Below are positions 33,378 through 34,382 of a stretch of 34,382 nt of DNA, piece after piece. Position 1 is the first letter of the stretch. Each line of letters opens with the position of its first letter. The position numbers and the translations under genes are program-made. The notes under the pieces were generated by a model. The model saw only the letters and a list, made by a program, of their open reading frames with translations. It ran no database searches and was not told the DNA's origin. Location: assembly GCA_035566895.1 (NCBI GenBank), contig DATMQA010000134.1:1-34382 (forward strand). Direction: 5' to 3'. The DNA is from DATMQA01 sp035566895 (GTDB taxonomy: Bacteria; Verrucomicrobiota; Verrucomicrobiia; Limisphaerales; UBA8199).

Positions 33378-33724
33378 GGCTGCTCATTTCGGAATCCTCA
33401 ACAAACAGCCAAACAAGTGTCTCGCATTTCCATCGCTTGGACAGCCTTGCCTGATTTTTGGACACCGGCAGAGCAAGCCGTCCCGAAGTAAGGCCACGCA
33501 CTGCCCCAAACAAAACTCGTCTCCCCTGATGATACTGGCAAAAAAGCTGCTGGTTAACCCGCGTCATCAACGCCCAAGGGCCGGCTGCTCAAACCGAGTG
33601 GTGCGACCGAAGCGGATTTTATATGGAACGACAGTGGCTGAACCAGCACGGTCCCAGGTGGGCGCACTCAACGGGAGGCTGCCCGCCGCTATCGCCTTCT
33701 CTCTCTCGGCGTACGAATAACCGA
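33378..33724. other. Intergenic stretch without a recognised gene
   Basis: This part of the divergent gap between module B and the gene at 33725 holds no frame I can support. It should contain the promoter of the right-hand gene, which I could not place. Confidence 0.5.
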
Positions 33725-34382
33725 GTGGCCAGCCGACTTGCATTATTCCCCCGTAGGAGTTTCCGGCTGATTCTCCTTGCGCTGGTGTTGTCGTGTGCCG
33801 CTAGCCCGGATTCACGGGCTAACCCGGGAGCAAACGAGGCTGGCCAGCCCCCTCCGCGCTCCATGCCCATCATTGACGCTTTGGAGATGCAGAACGCATC
33901 CTTCCAGCGTGATTTTTCCAACCAGATGGAACTGGCGAACCAGGAAGCCCGCAAACCCCGGCCGTCCACCGACAGCAACGCCACCACCATGGTGCTTTGG
34001 GTTGCCCTTGCTCTGGGCGGAATACTCGCCGTGCGCAAGTGTCTCCCGGCGCTCGGAGAAGCCCTCAGCCGAAGTCACGATCCGTGGGCGGCTAAGCCGG
34101 CCACGGCACCCGACCCGGCCGCGGAAGCCGAATCCTTTTCCCAATTTGTCGCCGCCTTCACCGCCGGTCCCGGTGCCGTTGTTCCCGAGGCGCCTTCCAA
34201 TGCCGGGGCCCCAAGTGTCTGTGCCGGTGCCCGCACCCAGGAAGCCGCTCTCAAGCCGGACAACGAACCAGTCGAAAATTTCCTCGGCCGCGCCATGCAA
34301 GAGCTCGCGACCATACGCACCTTCTTTTCCGTGGTCAGTCGCGCGCCCAACGACGCTGCCCGGCAGGCCAGTCTCGCTGGAC
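33725..34382 (+). CDS. Membrane-anchored protein of unknown function, 3' end cut off
   Basis: The frame is open from GTG 33725 to the window edge, 219 residues. It starts with a signal-like segment, 'FRLILLALVLSCAAS', whose 'LVLSC' could be a lipobox. A Pro/Asn-rich stretch follows, then 'DALEMQNASFQRDFSNQMEL', a second membrane helix 'TMVLWVALALGGILAV', and an Ala/Pro-rich linker. The last visible part, 'FLGRAMQELATIRTFFSVVS', looks like the beginning of a helical domain. I do not recognise the family; a helical signalling domain such as Hpt is a guess from the last residues only. The start is uncertain because no ribosome site is visible and the frame remains open upstream. ATG 33862 is an alternative that would drop the signal segment. 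Confidence 0.6.
   Translation, partial: MASRLALFPRRSFRLILLALVLSCAASPDSRANPGANEAGQPPPRSMPIIDALEMQNASFQRDFSNQMELANQEARKPRPSTDSNATTMVLWVALALGGILAVRKCLPALGEALSRSHDPWAAKPATAPDPAAEAESFSQFVAAFTAGPGAVVPEAPSNAGAPSVCAGARTQEAALKPDNEPVENFLGRAMQELATIRTFFSVVSRAPNDAARQASLAG

Noticed and set aside
33812..34300. 162-codon minus-strand frame at the right edge
   Set aside because: It is Gly/Arg-rich and antisense to the plus-strand frame that has a signal-like segment and a second membrane helix.

Overview
The window reads as a chromosomal segment of a GC-rich, Gram-negative bacterium, most likely a Verrucomicrobiota member of the Pedosphaera/Limisphaerales kind. The reasons are Kdo and LPS-export genes (outer membrane), an HPr kinase/HPr pair without a sugar PTS, 124-residue pilins of the 'ACINNLRQIDGA.QQWALENK' type, HAF/HYR-repeat secreted proteins and intergenic short-period repeats. 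The lineage is inference from protein style; no rRNA or tRNA was found.

Left part (1-7469, all minus strand). A tightly packed operon encodes the membrane arm of a hydrogenase-4/formate-hydrogenlyase-type (Hyf/Hyc) complex: HyfB, HyfC, HyfE and two HyfD/HyfF-like antiporter subunits, the last running off the left edge. The catalytic subunits, if present, lie outside. The operon is preceded by a PTS EIIA (PtsN-like) gene and a small zinc-ribbon gene.

Middle part (7730-19058). A secreted hypothetical protein and a single-domain response regulator (minus) face a plus-strand LPS series: kdsA, kdsC, a fused LptC/LptA-like protein and lptB, which run on through hprK and ptsH (HPr). gatC and polA follow, and a diacylglycerol-kinase-family gene converges on polA. 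Several junctions carry degenerate tandem repeats with a 7-9 nt period, some arranged as large inverted repeats.

Right part (19453-33377). This is an accessory type IV pilus/pseudopilus region, mostly on the minus strand. Two paralogous minor-pilin modules each have the order PilV-like, PilW-like, PilX-like (23134-20091 and 33299-30348). Between them lie three 124-residue pilins, a pilin 3' fragment and a 1342-residue secreted HAF-PKD-HYR protein. Two plus-strand response regulators with the same unusual receiver loop flank module A. One of them starts inside a truncated prepilin. By eye, five transcription units here carry -24/-12 (sigma-54-like) elements. Two of the pilins also share a structured leader with interlocking inverted repeats. 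The likely theme is a regulated surface pilus with a large repeat adhesin, shaped by local duplication.

The right edge (33725 onward) begins an unrecognised plus-strand gene for a membrane-anchored protein that continues beyond the window.
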